Assembly (NCBI GenBank): GCA_018398585.1
Contig: JAGTTD010000001.1
Span: 20,911,750-20,975,749, forward strand
DNA length: 64,000 nt
Source: Simmondsia chinensis
Taxonomy: Eukaryota; Streptophyta; Magnoliopsida; Caryophyllales; Simmondsiaceae
Direction: 5' to 3'
Under the pieces are notes generated by a model. That model was not told the DNA's origin. It made no database searches and saw only the letters and a list, made by a program, of their open reading frames with translations. This document shows, in pieces, positions 21,501 through 34,600 of the stretch; within the stretch, counting starts at the first letter, position 1, and the number at the start of each line of letters is the position of its first letter. A program made the translations under genes and the position numbers.

Positions 21501-21663
21501 TACTAAATTCATCCAATCAAACCCAGATTTAAACCATTCATTAGTTACTAAATTAAACCTTTTACCAATTTCCTGTTGATACAACACCCGTATACCCACC
21601 ATAGCTACGACTGTTCATACGCTTAAGAGTACGCAGTTTTAACACTTCTATAAAACTATATCA
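18540..21663 (+). repeat. R1 LTR-like repeat, copy C, split by copy B
   Basis: The left part (18540-18861) begins TGATGTGTATC and the right part (20420-21663) ends CTATATCA. The two parts join at the insertion point of copy B. The content parallels copy B throughout, including the CAAAAGTTACACACGTTTTA region and the block around GTACGCAGTTTTAACAC. No internal retroelement sequence is attached, so it looks like a solo LTR. Its own target duplication is unclear. Confidence 0.7.
18862..20414 (+). repeat. R1 solo LTR, copy B, inserted in copy C
   Basis: Starts TGATGTACC and ends AACACATCA. CCCAA precedes it (18857-18861) and follows it (20415-20419), a 5-bp target duplication. It is 1553 bp with no coding region and carries CCCGATCGATCGGG at about 19249. 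It is the most complete R1 copy in the window. Confidence 0.82.
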
Positions 21664-22029
21664 CGTGGTATCTGAAATCTTTTAGAATGTCCAACCAATA
21701 CTATATTTACCTGCGGTAATGAAGTTATGACAATTTAGGAAAATAACAGTTAAGAAACAAAATTTTGAATTTTCGAACAGAAAAATTTTGGAAACAATTT
21801 CTTATACGAAAATCTAGCTACATTTGGATTTTTATTTCTAAGATTAATATTTAGTAAAATTCCTAGATTTTGCGAACTTTCTAAGCCAAAAGCCTAACAT
21901 ATGAATGACCCAGAAGCCATAATATCTCAAAAAAGGAAAAAATAGAATGAAATCATTTGAGTCGGTTATCTTAAGCCCAAATATAGATATCTGACTTAAC
22001 TAATAATTAGACAATGTTCAAGGCAAATG

Positions 22030-22063
<34 letters not shown>

Positions 22064-22190
22064 ATAAAATGCAAATAGACATGTGGTTGATGGTTATAAA
22101 CGTACAGTATGAATGTACATAAATTCATAACTTTTCGTTTCTTAGAGATCATATTCTTCTCTTCATTCTACTTCAATAATTCATGAGAAA
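21664..22190. other. Upstream region of the 22229 gene
   Basis: AT-rich spacer with a (TA)n tract at about 22033-22060. It probably holds the promoter and leader of the next gene; no element is assigned. Confidence 0.4.
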
Positions 22191-22229
22191 ATGTTGGATT
22201 TTATGGCATTGATTGGAAATTGGGTTTGA
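22191..22229 (+). promoter_or_regulatory. Upstream ORF overlapping the main start
   Basis: ATG at 22191 encodes 12 codons and a TGA at 22227-22229. The last A of that stop is the first base of the main ATG at 22229 (TGATG). If the transcript starts upstream, this could lower or tune translation. Confidence 0.45.
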
Positions 22230-23487
22230 TGAAATTCAAGAAGATGATGGATGGGTCGATGGGAATGGGATGTATGGCAGTTTTTGCGGTGTCTGGTAGC
22301 GTGGCGGTACTTGCTTATCAATTCTACAAGCGACTTATGTCCAATTTCATGAAGAAAATTGAATTTGAATTTGGTAATTATATGGATCCTCGTTAGGCAA
22401 ATGGCATCTTCATCTTATTTTTTATTTTTTATTTTTATAACATTGGTAAGGTGCGGAAGGAGAAAAATGCTGCTAGTGGGAATTAAACTTGGGTGGCGTT
22501 TTGGCCCCTTATATTCTTAACCACTAGGCTATGTCCTAATGTCCGTGACGAACAAGAAGACAATGTTTTCATGACCATCTCAAATTTGTCACTTTTTGAT
22601 TTTGGAACAAATAGATATGGGCTTTGTTTGATTAGGGGGAAAATGTATTCTCGAAATTGGTTTTCCTCATTTCGGCATTTGGCGCACTTTCTGACGGAAA
22701 AGGTTTTTGAAATGAAAAAATTCTCTCTTCAGTTGGTGGAAAATGACTTCCCTTGTAAAGGAGGGAGAGTCATCATTCTAAGCCACCCAAAAAGTTTCAA
22801 TTCGAATATGGATTGGACTGCAATGTATTATATGGGACCATAATGTGGGACAATGATTGAATGAAGAATTATGATTAGTTAGGTTCACTTTTGGATTGAA
22901 TATGTGATACGAATCAATTTTCATTCTTGACTGATAATTTATATTTTAAAGATTTTCATTACTTTATGCCATAATGAATATTATAATTAAGAAATCATAA
23001 AAACTAGAAATATCATAAGATAAGAGCATGTTTTCCATTGAAACAAACAACTAAAAACTTCATGCAGATTTGATTTTCCATGAAAAACCTTTTTGTTTGA
23101 ATGAAAAATGCTTTCTAGGAAAAGAGGACTTTCTCCTGCCGAACGCAGCCCTACACTTTTGGTTTGAGCTTGTATTTGCTTTGGTTTTCTTATTCAAGAT
23201 CTCTAACTTTTTCTTGTAATATGTTGTTAGGATCAGAGAAGTGTCAGCCAAAAAGGAGTGCCCATATTATAAAAGAGGAGAAAAAATGGTCAAATTATGA
23301 AGGAAAGTGCTTGACAAGACAGGGTTTGAAGAAGACTCAAACCTTAAAGTTAGAGGGTTGCATGCCTCTGAATAGGTTGGCCTTGTACAGAGGTATTATA
23401 CAAAATAGAATGCTATTTCTCGAGAAAGATATTGAATCTCCAACTGAAGGAACATTTCCCAGTGCATATAAACCCAGATACGAGTAA
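22229..23487 (+). CDS. Two-exon small membrane protein, unknown function
   Basis: Exon 1 (22229-22373) ends at a GTAATT donor and exon 2 (23231-23487) follows a TTGTTAG acceptor. The phase matches (G plus GA gives glycine), giving 402 coding bases, 133 residues and a TAA. Residues 11-31 (MGMGCMAVFAVSGSVAVLAY plus one more) form a membrane segment. The remainder is basic and soluble, with KRSAHIIKEEKKW, GLKKTQTLKLEGCMPLNRLA and LYRGIIQNRM. The continuity of frame across a good intron argues for a real gene. I do not recognise the family. The 857-bp intron holds a SINE-like remnant and an M1 element. Confidence 0.72.
22430..22545 (-). mobile_element. Degenerate tRNA-derived SINE remnant in intron
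   Basis: On the minus strand GGACATAGCCTAGTGGTTAAG resembles a box A region, and AGTTTAATTCCCACT about 45 bases later resembles a degenerate box B. No ends were defined. Confidence 0.4.
22619..23153. mobile_element. Non-autonomous DNA element M1, copy 2, in intron
   Basis: Starts GGGCTTTGTTTGATTAGG and ends GAACGCAGCCC, imperfect inverted termini. It shares GGTGGAAAATGACTTCCCTT with copy 1 at 7506-8660. No target duplication is clear. Confidence 0.45.
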
Positions 23488-23804
23488 TTTTATTATCGTT
23501 AATGTTATTGCCAACGTAAGATTATTAATATGGGGGTAAATGTGTGAAATTTTGTGACTGTTATTCACTACAAATTATATTATTTCTCTCTTAAAACATC
23601 TTTTTGTCCTGGTAATAATAACACCATTTTATAGAGGACCATTTTACAGCATGTGTAGTGTTATTTTTTATTTTAAGTTTTTTTATCTCTTAACAAAAAA
23701 GAATTTAATAAAAATTGGGTTTTTTCTTATTTTTCATTTTAGAAACATTTGGGCCAAAATTAAAATTAAGAAATCAATACAAGAAAAAAAAAATCATTTT
23801 ACTA
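23488..23804. other. Downstream region, no gene recognised
   Basis: AT-rich probable 3' flank of the preceding gene. Confidence 0.4.
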
Positions 23805-23910
23805 ATAACAACAAACCTAAGTGCCTCAAGGGTTTTCAACAAGGCACGGTTTGGGGAGGGTGAGATGTATCCAGCCTTAAATTTACAGAGTGCAACCATT
23901 TCAAAACAAA
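23805..23910 (-). repeat. Degenerate RTE-tail repeat
   Basis: AACAACAAACCTAAGTGCCTC, then AAGGCACGGTTTGGGGAGGG and ATGTATCCAGCCTTA, are the reverse complement of the RTE tail family in decayed form. Confidence 0.5.
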
Positions 23911-24948
23911 TCTCCAATAGTAAAAAAACTCATTTCTGCACTTAGGTTTTTAATCTCACTAACCAAAAACTTGAGAAACAAAATGACAAGACGAGTCCTT
24001 AGGTCATGTACACAATTGTGTTTTCTATGTACACAATTGATGTACAACTAGAGCTATTGGTCTAATGTAGTGATTATATTATCCATCCAAATCTTAGATT
24101 CGAAGCTTATCTCTCTTCTTCTTCAATGACAGCTGCTCTTATGTAGGCATTGCCGTGTCTTCCTATCATCTGAAAAATATTTGATACATAATAGATTGTG
24201 GGGTGAAGAATGTACCAATAGTATCTTTTAAAATTAAAAATAGTATAACAGAATTTGATATATACAAAGTAACAAAATACTTGTGTTTATATTCACACAT
24301 TGGGTTTCTATTGTTTCTGGAAGGATGAGACTCAATTACATTTATGCAACTTTTGTATTCAAATTGCACAAGTGAAATATATTGCCTTATGATTGTGGAT
24401 ATGATGTTCCTCTGCTATGGGCTTTGTTTTGGTTCATACGTTGTCCAAATTTACGGAAACAGTGAATGTCTTACTAGTAATAATAGGATACTCTTAATCG
24501 TTCCCATCAACTTAACTGGATAGGTGTTCCACGTCACACTCGCAAGTAATGGGAACGATCAAGTCTAATACCGTACAAGAACATGACTTCAACAACAATA
24601 CGACTCCAAGTTACTCAGAAAATCAGAATACATTACACCAAAAGAAAAAATAACTTTTTTTTCTTCCCCGAGGGGTTCATAAAAATAAGGGCTTTTATAT
24701 GAAACTACCTTTAACAGTAACCATTCTTCATCTAGCCACCACAAATTTTTAATTTTTTAAAAGACCGCTTTAAAAAGTTCATTTTTTTCTTTTTCAACTA
24801 GCCACATATTAATGTTGTTAGTATTCCATTTGGGTCACAAGTATAAAATTTTGCTTTGGTTATACATAAAATTAGGAAAAACATAACACATGCCTATTTG
24901 AGCTTTGTTTGTAAGACATTGTACTATTAAAATAGCTCTATATGCCCC

Positions 24949-24979
<31 letters not shown>

Positions 24980-25622
24980 AAAAAAAAAAAAAAACAGCTC
25001 TATAAGCAAGTTTGAATCTAGATACATACAAGCATGGAGTAGAAATTTTTTTTTTTTTTTTGATAATTCATGTAGTAGAATCAAACGTGCACATAGAGAC
25101 CATTTAAAGTTATATCCCTTTACCAAGTGAACTGACGCCAAACATATGTGATATCCCCCTTTTCTGTATACAAAATTGTAAATTACACATATAGCCTCAA
25201 TGGAAAACCAACAATACATAGATGGTTAATTGAAAATACTTGAACTTATAGAGCTAGTTTGTTTGTTTTGTTTTTTTTTTTTTTTTTATTTTAAAGTTAT
25301 GGGGAGGGCAAATGAACTACTTGTGAAGATGATTCTTTCTACACAAAAAAAAAAAAAAAAAAAAAAATCCTAAAAACAATCTGGATTTGTGTCCAACAAT
25401 GGGTCATCATGGCCACTTTAAAACAACCAATTCCATAGTAAATTCTTTGTAAACAGGGACGATATCCATCTAGTAGCTATCTCATCACAAAAAAAACCTT
25501 GAATGTGAGAATGAGCCCTTAATCTAGCAGTAACCCCAGGCCAACGTTAGGCAAAAAAAGTTCCAAAGATTCAAATCTTATCCCACAAACCTAACAAAAT
25601 CCCTCAAATGCAAAAGACAAAC
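23911..25622. other. No gene recognised; homopolymer tracts
   Basis: AT-rich region. A C run (about 24944-24969) directly adjoins an A run (24970-24993), and other A or T runs occur near 25050, 25270 and 25350. Open frames here are products of these runs. The DAD1 3' untranslated region probably occupies the right part. Confidence 0.5.
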
Positions 25623-28600
25623 TTACCCAAGGAAATTCATTATGACCAAATGGAGAACCAGGTTGCACAAAAGAAAATCTGCGAAAGCGCGCTCTGGAGG
25701 TAAATCCTGCAATCAAATGGAGAGGAGTAAAAAAATCATAAGTACAAAGGAAAAAAGGCCTACCTATTCTTCCAAAACCAAATTGATGCAGCCCATATCT
25801 TGGTGGGTTAGGGGATAGACGACTAAGGGTTTTGATCCGCACAGGAGACTTCTAGTTGGGAAGATGAGGATTGGCTAGATAAGGCTAGATTTTTTATATT
25901 TATCCTTATATTTTAATTATTTTGAAGATAGAAGATGTGTTTAGATAAAATTATTTTGTTTTTATTTTTATTGTGATTTATTTAAGACTTTAACTTAACA
26001 AGGAAAGCTCCTCTATAAACAGAAAGAAACTGATTAGAATGAAAGCTCCTCTATAAATAGAAAGAAACTGATTAGAATTTTCATTCGGTTTTATATCTTT
26101 CTTCAGTGAAAGAACTAAGATTAAAAATTTCCCCTTTGTTTCTCATTAGCTTTGCAATAGAAATTTAAAGGAAGGCTATTGATTCCTTCATTCCCAAACT
26201 TTTATCTTTTTAGTGCTGGATCAGTAGGTATCAAAGCCAATCAATTTGCAAATTAGCTTTCACGATTTGCAACAGTTGGTATCAAACTTCAACACGTAAG
26301 CTAGGAGTCTTTGATTTTCCCTATGGCCATAATCATCCACCAACAAGACTAGCAGGTCGAATTCGAAGACAAATTCTACAGGTCGGGAAGGATGATGCAG
26401 CCCGTATGTTAGCGAGATAGAGGGCGGGTGAGTTGGGACATGCCCCAGAAAAAGGAATTTAACTTTAAGGAGAGCTTAATGGAAATTAGAAGATAGGGTT
26501 ATGTTAAATAAAGTTGTGTTTCTTTTATTTTTATTTATCCTTTTTATTTTAGTCTTTAAGTATAGTTAGGAAAGCTCCTCTATTTAAAGAAGATGGCCAA
26601 TAAGGGTTTAAGTCATTCAATTATTAGATTTTATCTATTTTATGTGTTTCTCTCTTATTCTCGGATTGTAAGAAATAAGAATGGAATTTTCCCTTTGTTT
26701 TTAATTGTTTTAGCAATAGAAAATTAAAAAAAAGGATGTTGAATCCTTCCATTCCCAATTTTCATATTTCTACGCTGCATCAGTTGGTATCAGAGCTCGG
26801 AATGTTTCCGTAATGGCCAGTGGGCGACCAAGATACATCACCGTCGAAGGCGTGTATGAGAGAGACCTTCAACCCCAGATTGATAGGAGGTTTGAAGAGA
26901 TGGAAGCGAGATTGCAGCAACTCGAGTGGAGGATGGAGCAAGCAGTTATCAGGCTTCGTCATCTACCTTGAACTCGTGCCCGATGTGAGGGTTACGAGAC
27001 ATGCACAAAGGAAAGCTCGCCGTCGATCGTCCTCCACGACCACACCACCACCACCGTCATCGTTAAAACCGGTGAGTCATCACTTTTCCACCTCCTGAAC
27101 CCGAGTACCACCATCACCACGGCCTCTTTTGGCCTCACGACCACCACCACCACCAACCCACAATGATCCACCAACTCCGTTTCACCCACCAACAATAACG
27201 GATGATCAACCTCTCCATTACTTTTCCTGTCCACCAATCTTTGATGAGCTCATATACGATAAGCCCATCTATGATGAGGAGAAACTTAAGAATGTTGAAA
27301 TCCAAGACCCAACTCCAGTCATCGTGTGCCCACCAACGACGACCTTACCCACCACCCGTGAACCATCACCGATCCAGCTGCAAACGACACCGTTAGCTCC
27401 ACCACAAACATCATCCACCCAACCACCTTCACGAGTGCCAATTAATTTAACCCCACCTCTGAGCGCTTCAGCACGTAAGCTGGGAGCCTTCGATTTTCCT
27501 TGTGACCATCTTCATCTGGTAACAAGACTAGCGGATCGAATTTGAGGGCAAATTCTCTCCAAGGAGGGGAGGATGATGCAGCTTGTATCTTGGCGAGCAG
27601 GGGGATGGGCACTAAGAGTTTTGATCCGCACGGGAGTCTTCTAGTTGGGAAAATAAGGATTGGCTAGGTCAAGCTAAATTTGTTAGATTTATCCAAATTT
27701 TAATTATCTTTGAGATAGGAGATGTGTTTAGATAAAATTGTTTTGTTTTTATTTTTATTTTGACTTATTTAAGACTTTAAGCTTAGCTAGGAAAGCTCTT
27801 TTTTAAATAAAAGGAAGATTATTAGGGTTTTCATTCAGTTTTATATCTAGATTTTTCAATTATATTTTGTTCTTTCTAGTTCTCTAGTAAGAGAATTAAG
27901 ATTAAAAATTTCCCTTTTGTTTCTTATTAGCTTTTGTAATAGACATTTAAAGGAAGGCTAAATCCTTCTCTTCCCAAACGTTTATCTTTTTGGTGCTGTA
28001 TCACAAATGGGATTCAGAAAACTACAATCTGAAGCATTTTAGTCACCCAGGTGGATTAGAGTGCAACAATGTCTATACCAAGAATCATATCATCGTGAAA
28101 CTACCAAGAAACAAGATCTTTCGAAAATCAAATTGTACGTTCTTGGGCCTCTCCTCTCTCTCTCTCAATACATCTTATCATTTGGTGCCATCGCCACTTT
28201 ATCTTAAATGTTATTTGTTTCGACTCTTGTCCTTTTTTGTGCCTACATATCCATAGTAGCATCTTCATCTTCGCTATGTTCATCTAAGATGGAAAAATGC
28301 ATTATAGCCATTCGAGACTCATAATAAATGCTTTTATAACATATCTCGCATCTTGTATTATCATTCAGGTTGCAGATCAAGATGAAATCATAGTTACTTG
28401 TCGTTCACTTAGTGTAGCAACCATTGAACTCATGTTTTATCCCTTACTAATTTCAACTATTGACACTATCTGTATAGAACATACAGTACAGAACCTCGTT
28501 CTGAGTAAGTTCACCAAATTTGATCCTTAACAAGCAAAAGATGATTTGACCCAAAAAGACAAAAAATCGAAACGCTTCTGAATTTTTAACCCATCAAATT

Positions 28601-31600
28601 GGACAGTTCCAACAACGAATATAGCCAGAAAATAAATGCCGTATATGATGGCAATTCACATCTTTAATTTATTCTTCGAAAAGGCATCTTCACCAGTCCA
28701 TCTTTCTAAATGGTATTAACAAGGCCTTCTGGTATAGGAGGATTCTTTTAGATCCTTAACAATATTCCCTAATAAAAACAGTCAATTGATGACAACTCTC
28801 TTCATGAACTAAAACTTTAATGCAATGTCATCCTGCCTCACATTACGAAACCAAGCATAATAAATTCAAATAGACAGCTTGAAGCAATCTACGTGGAACA
28901 TTAATCATGCCATAGCCACCATCTAAATAAAGCATTTAAATGGATGTGATTATGAGAGTATCTCCTTGTCCAGGAGAAGCTTACCTTAAATTCCTTGTTC
29001 TCTTTGTTCAGTTGAATGCGGAGGCACACTGCAGCAGTGAAAGATTTCGATTACAGAGTCCAGTAAAAACAAAATCAAAACAGATTGGCTATAGGGTAAT
29101 ATTTACCGGCAAGAACAGCTGTTCCAACAGAGGAAAGTACACCAGACAGAAAAGAATTGAATGGAAACGATCCAACTATTGCCATATACATAACCTGTTC
29201 AGAAATAAGTGAACAGGATGACAAGTCAGCAGAAGAATACAACTACCCAACATAGTGAAAGGCCATACAGTTTATGCATAATTTCCAGACATGATCAAAT
29301 TCATGTAAGCCAATACAACAACAACAACAACAACAAACCCAGTGCCTCTAGGGGCTCCCGCATAAGCAGGGTCTGGGGGGGTAGGTGTACGCAGCCTCCC
29401 CCCTTTAGGGGGCTACCCTGAAGAGAGGCTATTTCCGAGGACCCCCATGCAGCAAATATTCCCAAAGTAGATGCTTCATTTTTTTGTTGACTGGAGCTCA
29501 AGTGGCTGCTGTATCATCTCCCAGGATGCAATTACAGATTTCCAATTCAAAAAATGACAAATCCCCAGTCACTACACTGTACAAAAATAAATGATTGTGA
29601 GTCTCACCACTTTGGAAGCACATGACACATATCTTTGGAGAAAAAATCTTAAAAGGTCTTGATTTCTGTAGGCAATCATGAGTATTAAGCTTATTAAGAA
29701 GTAAAGACCACGAAAGGACCTTGGTTGGTTCTAAAGGGAACCTTAGCTTTCCAAACATAAGATCACAGGAAAGATGAAAAATCGATTATTTAATGTAAGA
29801 TGATGAAAAACTGATTTAGAAGTAAAAGTGTTAGACCCATCCAACAACCAACCGCTCTTATCAGGCAATGAAGACAAAAGTGCATGTTCCAAGATAGTGA
29901 GCCACCTTGTTGAGTAGTGAAGGAAGAAACTGGGGCACTATGAATAGAGGATAGTCGATATAACAACGGAAACTGGCGAGAGAGAGCAGAATTCCCAACC
30001 CATATATCTTCCCAAAAACAAATGCGATCACTAGACTCGACTAGGGGCGTTCATCGGTCCAAACCCAGACCAAACCGAAGACCAAAATTGGCCTCTTTAG
30101 AAGACCAAAGACCGGACCGAATTTAACCGGTCCGGTCTAAGACCGGACTGGTTACTTCATGGACTGGACCGGACCGGACCGAACCGGACCGATTTGGAAT
30201 GATTATCATCTCTTTATTTTTAATATAAGTTAAATTTAGCACATTTTGTCAAATTTGGTCAACTTTAAAGGCAACTAATAGGAAAAAAATAAACAATAGA
30301 AATAATAGAAAATATATAAATACACATGATCACCCACAAATACAACGAATCAATCATAACAACTTGTATTTACTAAACTCGACCCCGACAATGTGGCCCC
30401 TTTGATTTGATACTCATATTTCTTGATTCTTCAATAATAACCAACAAAATTCTTCATAAATTAACTTGAAATAATTATACATATAAGTCGTCGTAGCAAT
30501 ATACAAAATGTAATAGTTATCATTAAAACAAATAAGATAATTTAATATAGGTGTTCATGGGCTATTTTAAACTAATTTTAAGCCCAAATGTTATTAGTCT
30601 AAAATAGTTTACTTATAATCTAATAAACTATGTAGGAGGCCCAACAACATCATTCGGGTTTTCGGTCCAGTCTCAGGTTTTTTGGGTTTAGACCGGACCG
30701 GATCGAAACCCGAAATTAGGTCAACTTGAGGACTGAGGACCGGACCGAAAGTGAATCCGTCCGGTCCGGTTTTTTGGTCTAGACCGATATTTGAACACCC
30801 CTAGACTCAACCATAAGACGAATGCAGGGAAGGAAAGAAGGGTAAAGATGAGATAAACTACCAAGGCGAGGAACAACCCACCACATCCACCAACCCTGCA
30901 TCCCACCCATTCTCTTGGAAACCGTACTTGCTCCTTATCACTATATGCCAAAGGGAATCAGGTTCCCCAAGGAATCTCCATAACCATTTACCTAAAAGGG
31001 GCATGTTCTTAGACACCAAATTACCAATACCCAATCCCCCATGGTTCTGCGGCCTACAAACTCTGTCCCAACTTACCGAATGATCCCGAGGGTCCTCCTC
31101 CACCCCCGACCAAGGAAAGTCCACTAAGTCTTCAATATGTAAATGTTCAGTTGGTCCTTCATTCATTCATTGAATCGTACATATGAGCTCACCCCAAATC
31201 GGTTTGTCTGTTGCCTTCATAAACTGAAATAAGGGAAGATTTTTTGTAAGAAAACTGATCTAGATATTCTAGTCTTCTCTCCTTCCATATTTTCATTTAT
31301 ATATTTGCTGTGAATTATATTACGCGATTAGTAGTTCATTTCATTAGTTACTTGTCCCATTTCCTTGTAATAGTCGTAGTATTGTTTTGGCGGGATTAGT
31401 AGTTAAAGTTAGTTAGTTTAGCTAGATATTTTACTACTATTTTGCCGCCTCTTGCATGAAGAGTATAAGTAGCTTGGGTCCATGTTTGTAATCCTCATTC
31501 AATGAATAGAAATATCTTCTTCTTCTCATCTCAATTTTATCTTCTTTCTCATCCCATACCCTAAATTCCCTAGGTTATGATCTAGGATCATAACAATTGG

Positions 31601-34600
31601 TATCAGAGCTTGTGAATTTGGCAAACGATCAAGCTGGCCAAGGGAAAGAAACAAACTTCAATGGCTGGTGATGCAACTACTGGTTTGAATCAAGCCGAGC
31701 AAATGGCTCAATTGCAGCAACAGCTGCAAGACTTGGTTCTTGCGGTGGGCAATATGCATCAATCACAAAAGCAAGTTCAGCAGCAGCTAGCGAGGATGCA
31801 AGAACTAATCAATAGGCAATCTGGACCTAGTGGAGCAGGAATTCTTCCATCAGGAATTCCTCGTGGAAGGCCACCTGATCCCTTATTTCCCAAACCGAAT
31901 GAAGAAAGTGGAGAAGGGATGACTCTGATCAGGAACACAGGATTTCGCCAGCCTAAAGTAGAGATTGAGACTTTTGGTGGTGTGCAACCTCAATCTTGAA
32001 TGAGAAGATGTGAAAGGTATTTTTGTCTATATGGTGCTCCTGATTCACAAAAGGTAGAATTAGCTGCCATTTACTTACATGGAAATCAAGAAGTGTGGTT
32101 TCATAGTTTGATTCTTAGCAATCCTTCCCTTACTTGGCATGAGTTTTTTGATGAATTGTGTGAGAGGCATGGGGATGAAGATCCAGGGGATGTTGTTGAC
32201 AACTTCAATAGGGTGGCCTAAACTAGTTCTTTTAAAGAGTACATGACTCGTTTTGAGCATTTGAAAGCAAGAATGAATGGTTGTTAATCCGGGTGCAAGT
32301 TAGGCCTATTATGTCTCTAGCTTCATTAGTGGTCTTAGCCCAAGATCAAAAATCTAGTAAAAGCATTGAATCCACAGACCTTGTCTAAGGCTTACTCAAA
32401 GGCTAGATTGTCTGAGTCTACGGTATTAGTTTCATCATCTAAGGGCGGACAAAAGGGGAGAATGAATGTGCATTCAGTTCCTCCACTGCAGCAATCAACA
32501 CTAGGGGCCTCCAAACCCCTAAGTGTGGAAGAAAAGAATGCCCAAAGGTTGTGTTTCAAGTGCAATCAGAAATATTTCTTTGGGCATAAGTGTAATCCCA
32601 AGTTGTTAATGTTGATAACTGGTGCTAAAGATGATGAAGGGTCGGGTGAAGAACCAGAATCTAGTGTTCAGGTGGAGGAAGTTCAGGACAATTCTGAAGA
32701 TGATGAGATTGAGATTTCAGTGAGAGCCTTAATTGGAACTGGAACATACAACACAATAAGAATTAAAGGAGAAGCAAGTCACAAGCCATTATTGATATTG
32801 GTTGATAGTGGTAGTACCCATAGCTTCTTGGATCCCAAGATAGCTAAGCTGGTGGGACATAAGTTGATCAAGACATGCCCACTTGCTGTAACCGTGGCTA
32901 ATGGGAATTCAATGCTAACACAGACCAAATAAAAGCAATTCAAATGGGAAATGCAAGGGCATCAGTTTGTATATGACTTCAGGGTGCTGAAATTAGGAGG
33001 ATGCACTATGGTTTTTGTTGTTGATTGGATGAAAACAATCAGCCCACTGGTTTTTGATTTTGCCTAACTATCAATGTCCTTTGAGAGGAATGGCACCTCA
33101 ATCAAACTGCAAGGCATAGCTGAACAAGGTCATTTACAGTGGATGAGTGGCAAGAAGTTGAAGGGAGTGCTCAAGAAAAGTGATTATCAATGGATTGGAC
33201 AACTATTTTCTCTTAGTGCCAAACCTTTGGAAGCTAAGGCGAATTCTAACCCATCTATTCGCAGGTTAATACATGATTTTAAGGACCTATTCGAACAACC
33301 AAGCTAATTCTAATCCTATCAATCTCAGGCCCTACAAATATCCCCATTCACAAAAGAATGAGATTGAGAAACAAGTGGAGGAGCTTTTGAAAACCAACTT
33401 TATCAGGCATAGCCATAGCCCATTTGCTTCCCCTGTTATCTTAGTCAAAAAGAAAGATGGAACCTCTCGAATGTGCATCGATTATAGACAATTAAATTCC
33501 CTTACAATCAAAGACAAATTCCCTATCCCCATAATTGATGATCTCATAGATGAACTCCATGGATCGGTATACTTTTCCAAACTTGACTTAAGACAAGGAT
33601 ATCATCAAATTCATGTGATAGAACAAGACATACACAAGACTGCTTTCCGAACCTATCATGGACACTATGAATTCATGGTTATGCCATTCGGTTTATCAAA
33701 CACTCCTACCACATTCCAGGCCTTAATGAATTCCATTTTCAAACCATTCTTAAGAAAGTTTGTCCTTGTGTTCTTTGATGATATATTGGTATATAGCCCT
33801 TCATTGGAGTCCTATATGTCCCATCTCTATCAAGTCTTTAAAACTATGCGTGCATATAAACTTTTTGCTAAACTCTCAAAATATTCCTTTGCCTAAACTC
33901 AAATAGAGTACTTAGGTCATGTTATTTCCTGCAATGCGGTAGCTACCGATGGTACCAAGGTCCAAACTATGAGACAGTGGCCCATTCCCACATCCCTCAA
34001 GCAATTGAGAGGGTTCTAAGGTCTCATAGGGTATTACAGGAAGTTCATCTGTGGATATGGCATCATTGCTAAGCCTCTAACTGACCTTCTTCAGAAGGAT
34101 GCTTTTGTATGGACCAAATCAATAAAGAGAGAGAAAGAGAAGGGCAAGGTGAAGTGAAGAATAAATCTCCCTTGTACGCATGTGGGTTTCTTTTACTTCC
34201 CCTTTTGAGTTCAGCTTCAGCTTTTACCCATTAAAAATTTGTCTTTTTTCCCTCTCTTATTTTGAAGAATGTTATTATTAGTAAAACATTAATGTCGGAG
34301 CAATTTCATAAAAATTTATTATTTTTATTAAAAGAAAATACAGATAAATATAAATATAAAGTTTAAGAAATATCTTAATTGTAAAATAGGAGAAAGACTT
34401 ACTTTAGTGCTTTGGTAAAATGTCTTGAGAACCATAATATCAATTGAAAGGGCTACTAGAGTCCTCTAGATTCCAGAGAGATAACTTTTAAAGGAAAGAG
34501 AAAATATCTAATATTCAGAATAATAGTATGTTTACTAGTTGTGAAGAGGGTATAAATATAGGCACTTAACCATCTCCTTTCTCAACAACCACTCTCTATT

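Larger units (their letters stand above)
25784..28003 (+). mobile_element. Three-LTR array of a small non-autonomous retroelement (DAD1 intron 3)
   Basis: Three LTR copies lie at about 25784-26222, 26392-26772 and 27573-28003, separated by a short (26223-26391) and a longer (26773-27572) internal region. CAAAT occurs at 25779-25783 and 28004-28008, so the array has one shared target duplication. Each LTR begins TGATGCAGC and ends GCTGNATCA. Both internal regions end with the same block (CACGTAAGC, then a TTTGATTTTCC-like segment, ACAAGACTAGC). No polymerase genes are present. Confidence 0.85.
31307..34150 (+). mobile_element. Ty3/Gypsy retrotransposon, 3' truncated
   Basis: A left LTR (approximate start 31307) ends ATGATCTAGGATCATAACA at 31595 and is followed by ATTGGTATCAGAGC. 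Gag, protease and reverse transcriptase follow in order. The element stops abruptly at about 34150, before integrase and the second LTR. A TATA-like box lies in the LTR near 31460 (AGAGTATAAGTAGC). Confidence 0.85.

Noticed and set aside
24938..25219. Open frames with runs of Pro/Lys or Gly/Phe
   Set aside because: They are translations of homopolymer C, A and T runs; no coding signal.
25618..25626. GTAAGT right after the last DAD1 codons looks like a splice donor
   Set aside because: In frame it is Gly-stop (GGG TAA), exactly where DAD1 ends at 115 residues.
25591..25842. 83-residue minus-strand frame over DAD1 exon 4
   Set aside because: It is the wrong frame of the exon read into the intron; the DAD1 frame explains the sequence.
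28004..28060. Exon-like stretch next to the three-LTR array on the minus strand
   Set aside because: The DAD1 protein is complete without it and it adds no recognisable coding.
29301..29501. 66-residue minus-strand frame
   Set aside because: Translation of the RTE tail repeat and its (TTG)n end.
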